In this document: one piece after another, positions 49,107 through 57,719 of the stretch
How the letters are laid out: every line of letters begins with the position of its first letter
How positions within the stretch are numbered: position 1 is the stretch's first letter
Assembly (NCBI RefSeq): GCF_017743935.1
Contig: NZ_JAGHRE010000006.1
Location: 280,432-344,431 of the forward strand
Source: Tropicibacter sp. R16_0
Lineage (GTDB): Bacteria; Pseudomonadota; Alphaproteobacteria; Rhodobacterales; Rhodobacteraceae
DNA length: 64,000 nucleotides
Reading direction: 5' to 3'
Program-made: the position numbers and the translations under genes
Notes under the pieces: model-generated
Databases searched by the model: none
What the model was told of the DNA's origin: nothing
What the model saw: the letters and a program-made list of their open reading frames with translations, nothing else

Positions 49107-50207
49107 ATGGAATTTCTGGACGTCGGACATAATCCCTGGCTGGTGGCCGTATCACTGGTTGTCGCATTGGTGGCTGGTGCCACCGGCCTGACACTGACCA
49201 AGGACCTGTCGAGCAAATCGGTACCGCAGCGCAAGCTGGCTGTTGCTCTGGCCGCAATTGCACTTGGTGGTGGCATCTGGTCGATGCACTTTGTGGCGAT
49301 GCTGGGGATGCAGTTGCCGATCCTGTTCTATTACGATGCGGCGATCACTCTGACCTCGGCCTTGATTGCGATCCTGATGGTGGCCTTTGCACTGATGCTT
49401 TTGCATTTCACCACGCGCAGCAAAGCGGTCATCGTGTCAGCCGGGGCCATCGTTGGTGCCGGTATCCTGGCGATGCACTATGTGGGCATGGCCGGAATGC
49501 AGCTGTGCCGCGCGGTTTACACGCCCTTTGGTGTCCTCAGCTCGTCTGCGCTGGCCATCGGGCTATGCATCCTGGCGTTTGGCACCGCCTATGGCGTGCG
49601 GTCGAACCGCAACATCATCATCGGTACGTTGTGTTTTGGGTTTGCCGTGTTCTCGGTCCATTTCCTGGCGATGGAGACGACCAACTTTGTCGCCCTGCCC
49701 GAGATCCGCGAATTTGGCCCGTTGATCAGCAACGAGGTCATGGCAATCGGCGTCATCCTGTCGAGTTTTGTGATCTTTGGCGCGTTTCTGTGGGTGGGTT
49801 CGACCTATCTGATGCCCGCCCCTGCCCGTCCGGAACCCACTGATCCCCCGGTGGCCCCGGCGCCAGATCCGCTCCCCCATGACACGCGCATCCCCTGCGA
49901 GCGGGACGGGGGCAAGGTGTTCATTCCAGCCGCTGACGTGGCCTTTGTCCGGGCCGATGGGCACTACACCCAAGTCTACACCGACACCGAACGCCATTTC
50001 TGCGTTTGGCCGATCACCGAGGCCACCAAACGCCTGACCTCGGACGGATTCATCAAGGTACATCGTAGCTACATCGTGAACCCGAACAAGGTTTCCCGGT
50101 TCGAACGCGCCAAGGACAAGGGACGCTGCACCTTTGAACCTGCCAACTTGCCACCCGTCCCCGTCAGCCGCTCACATCTGAAAGAAGCGCAAGACGCCTT
50201 TCAGTGA
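49107..50207 (+). CDS. coxC: MHYT membrane sensor with LytTR DNA-binding domain (CoxC-like)
   Basis: Membrane-bound regulator of about 366 aa. I prefer the ATG at 49107 (MEFLDVGHNPWLVAVSLVVALVAG), which begins just at the first MHYT helix; an ATG at 49077 would add ten residues. Seven hydrophobic segments carry the MHYT-type motifs SMHFVAM, AMHYVGM and SVHFLAM, which are thought to bind a metal and sense a diatomic gas. After a Pro-rich linker the C-terminal LytTR domain (IPAADVAFVRADGHYTQVYTD, FIKVHRSYIVNP) would bind DNA. Oligotropha CoxC and CoxH have the same layout and sit in the cox cluster. I infer that it senses CO or O2 and controls coxMSL. Confidence 0.87.
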   Translation: MEFLDVGHNPWLVAVSLVVALVAGATGLTLTKDLSSKSVPQRKLAVALAAIALGGGIWSMHFVAMLGMQLPILFYYDAAITLTSALIAILMVAFALMLLHFTTRSKAVIVSAGAIVGAGILAMHYVGMAGMQLCRAVYTPFGVLSSSALAIGLCILAFGTAYGVRSNRNIIIGTLCFGFAVFSVHFLAMETTNFVALPEIREFGPLISNEVMAIGVILSSFVIFGAFLWVGSTYLMPAPARPEPTDPPVAPAPDPLPHDTRIPCERDGGKVFIPAADVAFVRADGHYTQVYTDTERHFCVWPITEATKRLTSDGFIKVHRSYIVNPNKVSRFERAKDKGRCTFEPANLPPVPVSRSHLKEAQDAFQ

Positions 50208-50343
50208 TCCAGCGGCGCAACTCGTGCAACTGACGGCGCATTTCGTGCAAAACCCGCGAAAACAAAGCGTTATTTGAAGCCACAGCCGAGCCTGCGATCC
50301 ACTTTCCTCAGCAGCCAGAAAATTGCTGAAGGGAGGAGAGGCA

Positions 50344-51198
50344 ATGATTCCAGCGGCCTTTGAATACCATCGACCCAAGGATTTGGAGGGCGTGCTGTCC
50401 GTGCTCGAAGAGCATGGTGACGACGCACGCGTCCTTGCGGGTGGGCACAGCCTGATCCCGATGATGAAGCTGCGCATGGCAGATGTCGAACATCTGATCG
50501 ACCTGCAGGATGTCGCCGGAATGTCCGGCATTTCTGTTGATGGTGGTTCGGTGCGCATCGGCGCGATGACGACGCAAAACGACATCATCACAAGTGACGC
50601 GCTCGCAAGTGCCGCCCCGATCATGCGCGAGGCCGCTCTGCAGATCGCGGACCCTCAAGTCCGGTATATGGGCACCGTTGGTGGCAATGTTGCCAATGGC
50701 GATCCGGGCAACGACATGCCGGGGCTGATGCAGTGCCTGGATGCGACGTTCACGTTGGTGGGTCCAGAAGGGGAGCGCACGGTAGCAGCGCGCGAGTTTT
50801 ATGAAGCCGCCTATATGACCGACCGGGATGATGCCGAAGTTCTGACAGCCGTCAGTTTCACGGCCCAATCCGGCGGCTATGCCTATGAGAAACAAAAGCG
50901 CAAAATCGGCGACTATGCGACCGCAGCCGCAGCGGTCCTGCTGACAAAGGAAGGGGGCAGCTGCACCTCGGCCTCGATCGCGATGACCAACCTGAGCGAT
51001 ACGCCGATCTGGTCCGAAGCAGCTGGCGCTGCTCTTGTCGGAACATCGGTCGATGACTCAGCGATCGCGGCTGCTGTTGCCGCCATGTTGGGTGACATCG
51101 ATCCGACCGAGGACAACCGCGGACCCATCGAATTCAAACGCCACGCTGCATCTGTCGTCCTGGGCCGCGCCATCGCGCGCGCCTGGTCGCGGGCCTGA
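50344..51198 (+). CDS. coxM: Aerobic carbon monoxide dehydrogenase, FAD-binding medium subunit
   Basis: Subunit of 284 aa. The start at 50344 follows GGGAGGAGAGG; an in-frame start 7 codons earlier is less likely. FAD-binding motifs of the xanthine oxidase family are intact: [17 protein letters not shown] at about residues 34-50 and [19 protein letters not shown] at about 110. It passes electrons from the CoxS iron-sulfur clusters to the quinone pool. Gene order M-S-L is that of form I CO dehydrogenase. Confidence 0.95.
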   Translation: MIPAAFEYHRPKDLEGVLSVLEEHGDDARVLAGGHSLIPMMKLRMADVEHLIDLQDVAGMSGISVDGGSVRIGAMTTQNDIITSDALASAAPIMREAALQIADPQVRYMGTVGGNVANGDPGNDMPGLMQCLDATFTLVGPEGERTVAAREFYEAAYMTDRDDAEVLTAVSFTAQSGGYAYEKQKRKIGDYATAAAAVLLTKEGGSCTSASIAMTNLSDTPIWSEAAGAALVGTSVDDSAIAAAVAAMLGDIDPTEDNRGPIEFKRHAASVVLGRAIARAWSRA

Positions 51199-51212
51199 GG
51201 GGAGAGGACACA

Positions 51213-51707
51213 ATGTCAGGAAAAAAACACATCACCATGACCGTGAACGGCGAGGCGCAGGAATTTCTGGCCGAACCGCGCGAATTGCTGATCCACACGC
51301 TGCGCGAGCGGCTGAACATCACCGGGCCGCACATCGGCTGCGAAACTTCACATTGCGGAGCCTGCACCGTGACGCTGAATGGCAAGTCAGTGAAATCCTG
51401 TACGGTTTTTGTCGCGCAAGCTGATGGCGCCGACATCACCACCATCGAGGGTCTGGGAAATCCCGACAGCCTGCACGTGCTGCAAGAGGCGTTCAAGGAA
51501 CACCACGGACTTCAGTGCGGGTTCTGCACGCCGGGCATGATCACAAGGGCGTCCAAACTGCTCGAAGAGAACCCCAATCCGACCGAGGAAGAGGTGCGCT
51601 TTGGCATGGCGGGCAACATCTGCCGCTGCACCGGCTACCAGAACATCGTGAAATCCATCCTCGCTGCGGCGACAGAGATGAATGCAGCCAAGGAGGCGGC
51701 AGAATGA
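51213..51707 (+). CDS. coxS: Aerobic carbon monoxide dehydrogenase, iron-sulfur small subunit
   Basis: Subunit of 164 aa with two [2Fe-2S] domains. The plant-ferredoxin-type site is [22 protein letters not shown] (about residues 43-63) and the helical site is CGFCTPGM with [13 protein letters not shown]. All eight cysteines are present. It links the molybdenum site in CoxL to FAD in CoxM. GGGGAGAGGA precedes the ATG. Its stop overlaps the coxL ATG as ATGA. Confidence 0.95.
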   Translation: MSGKKHITMTVNGEAQEFLAEPRELLIHTLRERLNITGPHIGCETSHCGACTVTLNGKSVKSCTVFVAQADGADITTIEGLGNPDSLHVLQEAFKEHHGLQCGFCTPGMITRASKLLEENPNPTEEEVRFGMAGNICRCTGYQNIVKSILAAATEMNAAKEAAE

Positions 51708-54130
51708 AGGACGAAGTCACACGCGAAGACCGCATCGACGCCCTTGGGGGCATGGGATGCAAACGCAAACGGGTCGAAGACGCGCGCTTTACCCAAGGCA
51801 AGGGCAATTATGTCGACGACATCAAGCTGCCCGGCATGCTGCACGGCGATTTTGTGCGCTCGCCCTATGCCCACGCAAAGGTCGTATCAATCAACACAGA
51901 CGCCGCCATGGCACTGGACGGGGTGGTTGCGGTTCTAACCGCGGCTGATCTGGCCCCGCTTGGTCTGCATTGGATGCCAACTCTTGCAGGCGACAAGCAG
52001 ATGGTTCTGGCCGACGGCAAGGTTCTGTTTCAGGGGCAAGAGGTTGCCTATGTTGTTGCCAAGGACCGCTACATCGCTGCTGATGCCGTGGAATTGGTCG
52101 AAGTCGAATACGAAGAGCTACCGGTTATAACCGATCCTTTTGCCGCCATGGAATCGGACGTGGTGCTGCGAGAAGATCTGATGGGCGACGGAGGTGCGTT
52201 GCCGGACGGGGCCCATGGGCCACGCAAGCACCACAACCACATCTTCACTTGGGAAGTCGGCGAGAAAGACGCCACCGAACAGGTGCTGGGTGAGGCTGAC
52301 GTGGTCGCAGAAGAGATGGTCTATTACCACCGCACCCACCCCTGCCCGCTAGAAACCTGCGGCTGCGTGGCGTCGATGGACAAGGTAAACGGCAAACTGA
52401 CCCTGCACGGTACCTTTCAGGCACCGCATGCGATCCGCACCGTCGTCTCGCTGATCTCGGGGATCGAAGAACACAACATCCGCGTGATCTCGCCCGACAT
52501 CGGCGGGGGCTTTGGCAACAAGGTGGGCGCCTATCCTGGTTATGTCTGCTCGGTCGTGGCCTCCATCGTCACAGGTGTGCCCGTGAAATGGGTCGAGGAT
52601 CGGATGGAAAATCTGATGACCACCGCCTTTGCCCGTGACTATTGGATGAAGGGAAAGATCTCGGCCACCAAAGAGGGCAAGATCACTGGTCTGTGGTGTC
52701 ACACCACGGCCGATCACGGCGGCTTTGACGCCTGTGCCGACCCGACCAAGTTCCCGGCCGGGTTCATGAACATCTGCACCGGGTCTTATGACATCCCGAC
52801 CGCTTATCTGGCAGTTGATGGTGTCTATACCAACAAGGCGCCGGGTGGGGTGAGCTATCGCTGTTCCTTCCGCGTGACCGAAGCGGCCTATTTCATCGAA
52901 CGGATGATCGAGGTTCTGGCGATCGAGTTGAACATGGATGCAGCCGAGCTGCGCCGGATCAACTTCATCAAGAAGGAACAGTTCCCCTATCAGTCCGCTT
53001 TGGGCTGGGAATATGACTCGGGCGACTATCACACCGCCTGGGACAAGGCGTTGAAAGCTGTCGACTACGAAGGTCTGCGCGCCGAACAGGCGCAGCGGGT
53101 CGAGGATTTCAAAGCGGGCAAAACCCGCAAGCTGATGGGCATTGGCTTGACGCACTTCACAGAAATCGTCGGCGCAGGACCGGTCAAGAACTGTGACATC
53201 CTGGGCCTGGGTATGTTCGACAGCTGTGAGATCCGCATTCACCCGACCGGGTCTGCAATCGCGCGGCTTGGCACCATCAGCCAAGGCCAGGGGCACGCCA
53301 CGACGTTCGCACAGATCCTGGCGACCGAGATTGGCCTGCCTGCCGACAGCATCACCATCGAGGAAGGCGACACCGACACCGCGCCTTACGGTCTGGGCAC
53401 CTACGGCTCACGGTCCACTCCGGTGGCGGGTGCCGCGACGGCGATGGCAGGGCGCAAGATCCGCGCCAAGGCGCAGATGATCGCGGCCTATCTTTTGGAG
53501 GTGCACGACGACGACGTCGAATTTGACGTCGACCGCTTTGTCGTCAAAGGCGCTCCCGAGAAGTTCAAGACGATGAAAGAGATCGCCTTTGCCGCCTATA
53601 ACCAGGCCATTCCGGGGATCGAGCCGGGGTTGGAAGCAGTCAGCTACTACGACCCGCCAAACATGACCTATCCGTTTGGGGCCTATGTCTGTGTCATGGA
53701 CATCGACGTGGATACGGGCGTGACGGACATTCGCCGGTTCTATGCGCTGGATGACTGTGGCACACGGATCAACCCGATGATCATCGAGGGACAGGTACAT
53801 GGTGGCCTGACCGAGGCACTGGCCGTCGCTCTGGGGCAAGAGATTGCCTATGACGACATGGGCAACGTGAAGACCGGGACGCTCATGGATTTCTTCCTGC
53901 CGACCGCTTGGGAAGTGCCCAACTATGAGACCGACCACACCGTCACGCCCTCACCGCACCACCCCATCGGGGCCAAGGGCGTGGGTGAAAGCCCGCATGT
54001 TGGCGGCGTGCCATGCTTCTCGAATGCGGTGAATGATGCATTCCGCGCCTTTGGGCTGCGTCACACGCATATGCCGCATGATCATTGGCGTATCTGGAAG
54101 ACCGCCAATGAGCTGGGGCTGCACGGCTAA
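51704..54130 (+). CDS. coxL: Aerobic carbon monoxide dehydrogenase, molybdenum large subunit (form I)
   Basis: Catalytic subunit of 808 aa, one residue shorter than the Oligotropha enzyme. I chose the ATG at 51704 from the ATGA overlap with coxS. The active-site loop reads SYRCSFR with Cys387, where form I CO dehydrogenases have AYXCSFR; form II enzymes have AYRGAGR, so this is form I. The Cys carries the S-Cu bridge to Mo in the known enzyme. Other marks are [29 protein letters not shown] and the C-terminal [13 protein letters not shown] with the catalytic Glu. It oxidises CO to CO2 for supplementary energy. The first motif residue is Ser rather than Ala, a mild change. Confidence 0.96.
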   Translation: MKDEVTREDRIDALGGMGCKRKRVEDARFTQGKGNYVDDIKLPGMLHGDFVRSPYAHAKVVSINTDAAMALDGVVAVLTAADLAPLGLHWMPTLAGDKQMVLADGKVLFQGQEVAYVVAKDRYIAADAVELVEVEYEELPVITDPFAAMESDVVLREDLMGDGGALPDGAHGPRKHHNHIFTWEVGEKDATEQVLGEADVVAEEMVYYHRTHPCPLETCGCVASMDKVNGKLTLHGTFQAPHAIRTVVSLISGIEEHNIRVISPDIGGGFGNKVGAYPGYVCSVVASIVTGVPVKWVEDRMENLMTTAFARDYWMKGKISATKEGKITGLWCHTTADHGGFDACADPTKFPAGFMNICTGSYDIPTAYLAVDGVYTNKAPGGVSYRCSFRVTEAAYFIERMIEVLAIELNMDAAELRRINFIKKEQFPYQSALGWEYDSGDYHTAWDKALKAVDYEGLRAEQAQRVEDFKAGKTRKLMGIGLTHFTEIVGAGPVKNCDILGLGMFDSCEIRIHPTGSAIARLGTISQGQGHATTFAQILATEIGLPADSITIEEGDTDTAPYGLGTYGSRSTPVAGAATAMAGRKIRAKAQMIAAYLLEVHDDDVEFDVDRFVVKGAPEKFKTMKEIAFAAYNQAIPGIEPGLEAVSYYDPPNMTYPFGAYVCVMDIDVDTGVTDIRRFYALDDCGTRINPMIIEGQVHGGLTEALAVALGQEIAYDDMGNVKTGTLMDFFLPTAWEVPNYETDHTVTPSPHHPIGAKGVGESPHVGGVPCFSNAVNDAFRAFGLRHTHMPHDHWRIWKTANELGLHG

Positions 54131-54134
54131 AGAA

Positions 54135-54221
54135 AAGGTTTCGGATCGGCTTTGCCGATCCGACCAATGCGGAGGGGGAGACCCCCTCCGCACCTCCCCC
54201 CTTTTCGCAGAACGAAACCTT
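54135..54221. repeat. Nested palindromic element between coxL and coxD
   Basis: Two perfect hairpins lie side by side: TCGGATCGGC/GCCGATCCGA (54141-54150, 54154-54163, 3-nt loop) and TGCGGAGGGGG/CCCCCTCCGCA (54168-54178, 54182-54192, 3-nt loop). An outer pair AAGGTTTCG (54135-54143) and CGAAACCTT (54213-54221) encloses both, giving a possible three-way junction; three bases are shared with the first hairpin. Similar GC-rich palindromes are scattered between genes in roseobacter genomes (recalled, not searched). It may limit or stabilise the coxMSL mRNA relative to coxDEFG. Confidence 0.7.
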
Positions 54222-54233
54222 GGGAAGTGCATT

Positions 54234-55109
54234 GTGAGCTATTTGGACCTGAAAAAGGACATGGCGAAAGCCGGTTATGTCGCCTCGGATGATCTGGCCA
54301 TGGCGCTGCATCTGTCGCTTTCACTTGGGCGACCCTTGCTGCTGGAAGGCGCCGCAGGTGTTGGCAAAACCGAAGTGGCGAAAGTTCTGGCCAGCCTGCG
54401 CGACACCCGGCTGATCCGGCTGCAATGCTACGAAGGACTGGATGCAGCCCAGGCAATCTATGAATGGAATTATCAGCGTCAGCTGCTGGCGATCCGAACA
54501 GCGTCGGAGGCTGGGGAAACCGGGCAAACGGTTGAGGACCGCATCTTCTCACGAGACTATCTGCTCGAGCGTCCACTACTGGCGGCGATCTCCCAACCTG
54601 TCGCGCCAGTCCTGCTGATTGACGAGATTGATCGGGCCGACGAAGAATTCGAGGCCTTTCTGTTGGAAATCCTGGCCGACTATCAGGTCACTGTGCCTGA
54701 ACTAGGAACGATCGCGGCCAAAGCTACACCGCACGTCATCTTGACCTCGAACGGCACACGCGACCTATCGGATGCGCTGCGGCGACGCTGCTTGTTTGCT
54801 TATGTCGATTATCCCGATCGCGACACCGAGCTTGCGATCCTGAATGCGCGCTGCGCCGGGATTGAGGCGCAGTTGGCGCAACAAATCATCGGGTTCGTGC
54901 AGACGTTACGCAAAGAGGAACTGGAAAAAGTGCCCGGCATCGCGGAGACGCTGGACTTTGCCGCCGCATTGATGGGGCTGGGCATTGCCGATCTGACGGA
55001 CGATCCGGCAGCCTTGCAGGCCAGCCTGACGACACTGCTGAAAACCCAATCCGACCGCGCCCACATCACCACCGGGGTGTCGCAGCGCATCGCGGGGAAA
55101 GCAGCATGA
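54234..55109 (+). CDS. coxD: CoxD, MoxR-type AAA+ ATPase for CO dehydrogenase maturation
   Basis: ATPase of 291 aa. I chose the GTG at 54234 (SYLDLKKDMAKAGYV follows) with GGGAAG upstream; Oligotropha CoxD has a similar length. Motifs: Walker A EGAAGVGKTEVAK at about residue 38, Walker B VLLIDEIDRADEEFEAFLLEIL, sensor 1 LTSNGTRDLSDALRRRC and a helical lid. CoxD is needed to insert sulfur and copper into the Mo-Cu site of CoxL. It overlaps coxE by 4 bp. Confidence 0.93.
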   Translation: MSYLDLKKDMAKAGYVASDDLAMALHLSLSLGRPLLLEGAAGVGKTEVAKVLASLRDTRLIRLQCYEGLDAAQAIYEWNYQRQLLAIRTASEAGETGQTVEDRIFSRDYLLERPLLAAISQPVAPVLLIDEIDRADEEFEAFLLEILADYQVTVPELGTIAAKATPHVILTSNGTRDLSDALRRRCLFAYVDYPDRDTELAILNARCAGIEAQLAQQIIGFVQTLRKEELEKVPGIAETLDFAAALMGLGIADLTDDPAALQASLTTLLKTQSDRAHITTGVSQRIAGKAA

Positions 55110-56290
55110 GCCGGGTCACCAGATTTGCGGGCCGCGATCCCGGTTCCACTGCGCGAATGGCAGGGTTCTTGGCGCATCTGCGACACAATGGGATGCGCTT
55201 GGGCGTACGGGAAACCGAAACGGCGTTGTCCGCGTTGACCCACGTTGACGCCGCACATCCCGAAGAGGCGCGCGGGGCGCTCAAGGCGGTTTGTGCGGGC
55301 TGCAAGGAGGATGCGCAGCGGTTTGACGATCTGTTCAACAGCTTCTGGATGGATGGCGGCCGGGTGCATCAGAAAGTCGTGGCAAAGCCCAAGCCGCAAA
55401 CCGGCAACGATGCAGTGCATTCGTCCCGCGAGGCGAGTGGTCAGGATGGCTCTGGTGCGGGTCAATCCACCGCGCCAGAGGGTGGTCAGGGCGAGGCTGA
55501 AAGCGATGGCGAAGGCAAGCTGATCGCCAGCGAAGTGCGCAACCTGTCCCGCAAGGATCTGCGTGATCTGGTCCGCCCAGACGACATTGCACAGGCCGAA
55601 GTCGTGGCGCGGCGACTTGGTGCGGCCCTGCGTGACAAGCGCTCGCGGCGGCGTATCGCGGCGCGCAAGGGGGACCGTTTGCACTTTCGCAAGACCATCC
55701 GCAGGAGCTTGGCAACAGGGGGCGAACCACTGCGCTTGTTCCGGAAATCCCGCCCTGATCGCGATCGCAAGATTGTGGCCTTGTGCGACGTGTCTGGTTC
55801 GATGAGCGTGTACGCCCAGGTGTTTCTCGCGTTTCTGGCCGGGTTGATGCGCGGCGATCCCAACGCGGATGCCTATCTGTTTCACACCCGGCTTGTTCGT
55901 ATCACTGACGCGTTGCGAGATCGCGATGCCATGCGGGCCATCGGGCGCATGTCGCTGATGGCCGATGGGTTCGGGGGCGGGTCCAAGATCGGTGAAAGTC
56001 TTGATCGTTTTGCCGGCACCTATGCCAAGCGCTTTGTCGATGGCCGCTCGGTCGTGATGATCCTGTCAGATGGCTATGACACCTCTGATCCCGCACGTCT
56101 CGACACGGCCCTGACCAAGCTGCGCAAGCGAGGATGCCGGATCATCTGGCTCAATCCGCTCAAAGGATGGCAAGACTATGCCCCTGTTGCCGCCGGAATG
56201 GCCGCAGCCTTACCACACCTCGATCTGTTTGCGTCGGCCAACACGCTGGATGACCTGGCCGCCTTGGAACGCGAGGTAGTCAAACTATGA
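55106..56290 (+). CDS. coxE: CoxE, VWA-domain protein for CO dehydrogenase maturation
   Basis: Protein of 394 aa. The N-terminal part is helical, with a low-complexity linker rich in Gly, Gln and Ser (about residues 95-140), followed by a VWA domain that starts VALCDVSGSMSVYAQVFLAF with the full metal-ion-dependent adhesion site DxSxS. MoxR ATPases (here CoxD) work with VWA partners of this kind as chaperones. It probably holds or remodels CoxL during Cu/S insertion. Overlaps with coxD and coxF are both 4 bp. Confidence 0.93.
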   Translation: MSRVTRFAGRDPGSTARMAGFLAHLRHNGMRLGVRETETALSALTHVDAAHPEEARGALKAVCAGCKEDAQRFDDLFNSFWMDGGRVHQKVVAKPKPQTGNDAVHSSREASGQDGSGAGQSTAPEGGQGEAESDGEGKLIASEVRNLSRKDLRDLVRPDDIAQAEVVARRLGAALRDKRSRRRIAARKGDRLHFRKTIRRSLATGGEPLRLFRKSRPDRDRKIVALCDVSGSMSVYAQVFLAFLAGLMRGDPNADAYLFHTRLVRITDALRDRDAMRAIGRMSLMADGFGGGSKIGESLDRFAGTYAKRFVDGRSVVMILSDGYDTSDPARLDTALTKLRKRGCRIIWLNPLKGWQDYAPVAAGMAAALPHLDLFASANTLDDLAALEREVVKL

Positions 56291-57075
56291 CCCCGGCCGA
56301 GATCCTGTCCACCGAACTGGCAGAGGTTGCACAATCCCTGCGCGACCGCGAAGAGCCGTTTGCCTTTGCCACCATCGTGCGAACCGCAGGCGTGACTGCG
56401 GCCAAGCCGGGCGCCAAGGCGTTGATCGGGTCGGACGGCACCATTCTGCACGGGTTTTTGGGCGGTGGATGCACCCGAGGTGCGGTCAAACGCGCAGCTC
56501 TTGAAGCATTGGCGACCGGATCGCCCGCCCTGATCTCGGTCGCGCCCGAAGAGCTGTTATCCGAGATGGGCGTCTCTGCCGGTGAGGAAACCGACGGAGT
56601 GAAATACGCGCGAAACGGTTGCCCGTCTCGTGGCACCGTGGACATCTTTATCGAACCTTGCCTGCCGATGCCCGAATTGGTTGTTCTGGGCACGTCCCCT
56701 GTGGCCGAAGCCTTGGCGGAACTGGCCCCCCAATTCCATTGGTCGATCGCCCGAGATGTGGACAACGGCGCGCGCGCGCCCCGCACACGCGCCATCGTTG
56801 TCGCAACGCAAGGTCAAGGGGATCTGGCCGCGCTGAAATCAGCTCTTGGGGTCGATGTCGTGCATCTGGCCTTTGTCGGCAGCAAACGAAAGTTCGCAAC
56901 ACTGGCCAACAAGCTGCGAGATGACGCGCCCCAAGATCAGATCGACAGGATTTCAGCCCCCGCAGGATTGGATATTGGGGCTGTCACGCCCGAAGAGATT
57001 GCGTTGTCGATCCTGGCCGAGCTGATCCAGGTGCGCCGAAGCGCCATCGCGCGAGGAGCCGAAGATGACCTCTGA
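56287..57075 (+). CDS. coxF: CoxF, XdhC-family maturation protein
   Basis: Protein of 262 aa in the XdhC/CoxI family. N-terminal marks are FAFATIVRTAGVTAAKPGAKALIGSDGTI, then HGFLGGGCTRGAVKRAALEAL with the conserved Cys. The C-terminal Rossmann-like part holds AFVGSKRKFATLANKLR and GAVTPEEIALSILAELIQVRR. XdhC proteins bind molybdenum cofactor and help its sulfuration or insertion. The position after coxE matches the Oligotropha cluster. Confidence 0.9.
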   Translation: MTPAEILSTELAEVAQSLRDREEPFAFATIVRTAGVTAAKPGAKALIGSDGTILHGFLGGGCTRGAVKRAALEALATGSPALISVAPEELLSEMGVSAGEETDGVKYARNGCPSRGTVDIFIEPCLPMPELVVLGTSPVAEALAELAPQFHWSIARDVDNGARAPRTRAIVVATQGQGDLAALKSALGVDVVHLAFVGSKRKFATLANKLRDDAPQDQIDRISAPAGLDIGAVTPEEIALSILAELIQVRRSAIARGAEDDL

Positions 57076-57193
57076 CCTCTTGCGCCGATGCATCCGATTT
57101 GTAGCGCGCGTGCTTACTCGTCTGAAACGACGTTGCGCATTGAGCCCCGAACAGGCGGACCAACTGGCCCGCATCAAATTTCCCTGCTGCTAA
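57065..57193 (+). CDS. Small Cys-rich ORF between coxF and coxG (42 aa)
   Basis: An ATG inside the end of coxF (11-bp overlap, GAGGAGCC just upstream) opens a frame of 42 codons: MTSDLLRRCIRFVARVLTRL, then KRRCALSPEQADQLARIKFPCC, then TAA. It is basic, with an amphipathic N-terminal helix and a C-terminal Cys pair. It ends 18 bp before coxG in the same direction, so it fills the gap in an otherwise tightly packed operon. I do not recognise a family. It may be a true small cox accessory protein or a chance frame. Confidence 0.5.
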   Translation: MTSDLLRRCIRFVARVLTRLKRRCALSPEQADQLARIKFPCC

Positions 57194-57211
57194 AGACAAG
57201 AAAGGAACCCT

Positions 57212-57664
57212 ATGGAACTCTCTGATGAGATAAGGATCAGTGCGCCAAAAGACGTGGTGTATGCCGCCTTGAACAACCCCGAAGTGCTGCAGAAATGCAT
57301 CCCCGGTTGTGAGGAGTTGATCAAACATTCGGACACCGAGCTTGAGGCCAAGGTTGTGCTCAAAGTCGGGCCGGTCAAGGCGCGGTTCAATGGTGACGTG
57401 CAATTGGACACCGCAGGCGCGCCGGATCAGTTTTCGCTGACCGGACAGGGCAACGGCGGTGCGGCCGGTCACGCCAAGGGCGGCGCGGATGTGACGCTGA
57501 CCGCAGACGGGGACGAGACGATATTGCGCTATGAGGCAAAGGCCCAGATCGGCGGCAAGCTGGCGCAATTGGGCAGCCGTTTGATCCAGAGCACCGCCAA
57601 GAAACTGGCGGCAAAATTCTTCAAATCCTTCGCCGATGTCATGGCCGAAGATGGGGTCGCTTGA
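57212..57664 (+). CDS. coxG: CoxG, SRPBCC-fold CO dehydrogenase membrane-anchor protein
   Basis: Protein of 150 aa with the CoxG/SRPBCC fold. Marks: MELSDEIRISAPKDVVYAALNNPEVLQKCIPGCEEL, then LRYEAKAQIGGKLAQLGSRLIQSTAKKLAAKFF. CoxG is reported to attach CO dehydrogenase to the membrane, and related proteins bind menaquinone. Oligotropha CoxG is longer, with a C-terminal tail; here the tail is absent, as in many short CoxG proteins. AAAGGAA precedes the ATG. It is the last gene of the cox operon. Confidence 0.9.
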   Translation: MELSDEIRISAPKDVVYAALNNPEVLQKCIPGCEELIKHSDTELEAKVVLKVGPVKARFNGDVQLDTAGAPDQFSLTGQGNGGAAGHAKGGADVTLTADGDETILRYEAKAQIGGKLAQLGSRLIQSTAKKLAAKFFKSFADVMAEDGVA

Positions 57665-57679
57665 TCCGTTGAAGTAAGT

Positions 57680-57719
57680 CGTCTGGCCTGGTGGCGATCA
57701 CTCGGCCATGGGCCAGACG
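57680..57719. terminator. Convergent terminator between coxG and the FGE gene
   Basis: CGTCTGGCC (57680-57688) and GGCCAGACG (57711-57719) form a perfect 9-bp stem with a 22-nt loop. It spans the end of the convergent FGE gene and could stop both transcripts. Confidence 0.45.

Noticed and set aside
47764..49191. A 475-codon plus-strand frame opposite the DUF4856 gene
   Set aside because: Antisense shadow; the minus-strand gene has a signal peptide and family motifs.
50344..54130. Form II CO-dehydrogenase-like (putative hydroxylase) or xanthine dehydrogenase
   Set aside because: The CoxL loop has the Cys of form I (YRCSFR), the gene order is M-S-L and the CoxDEFG set is present.
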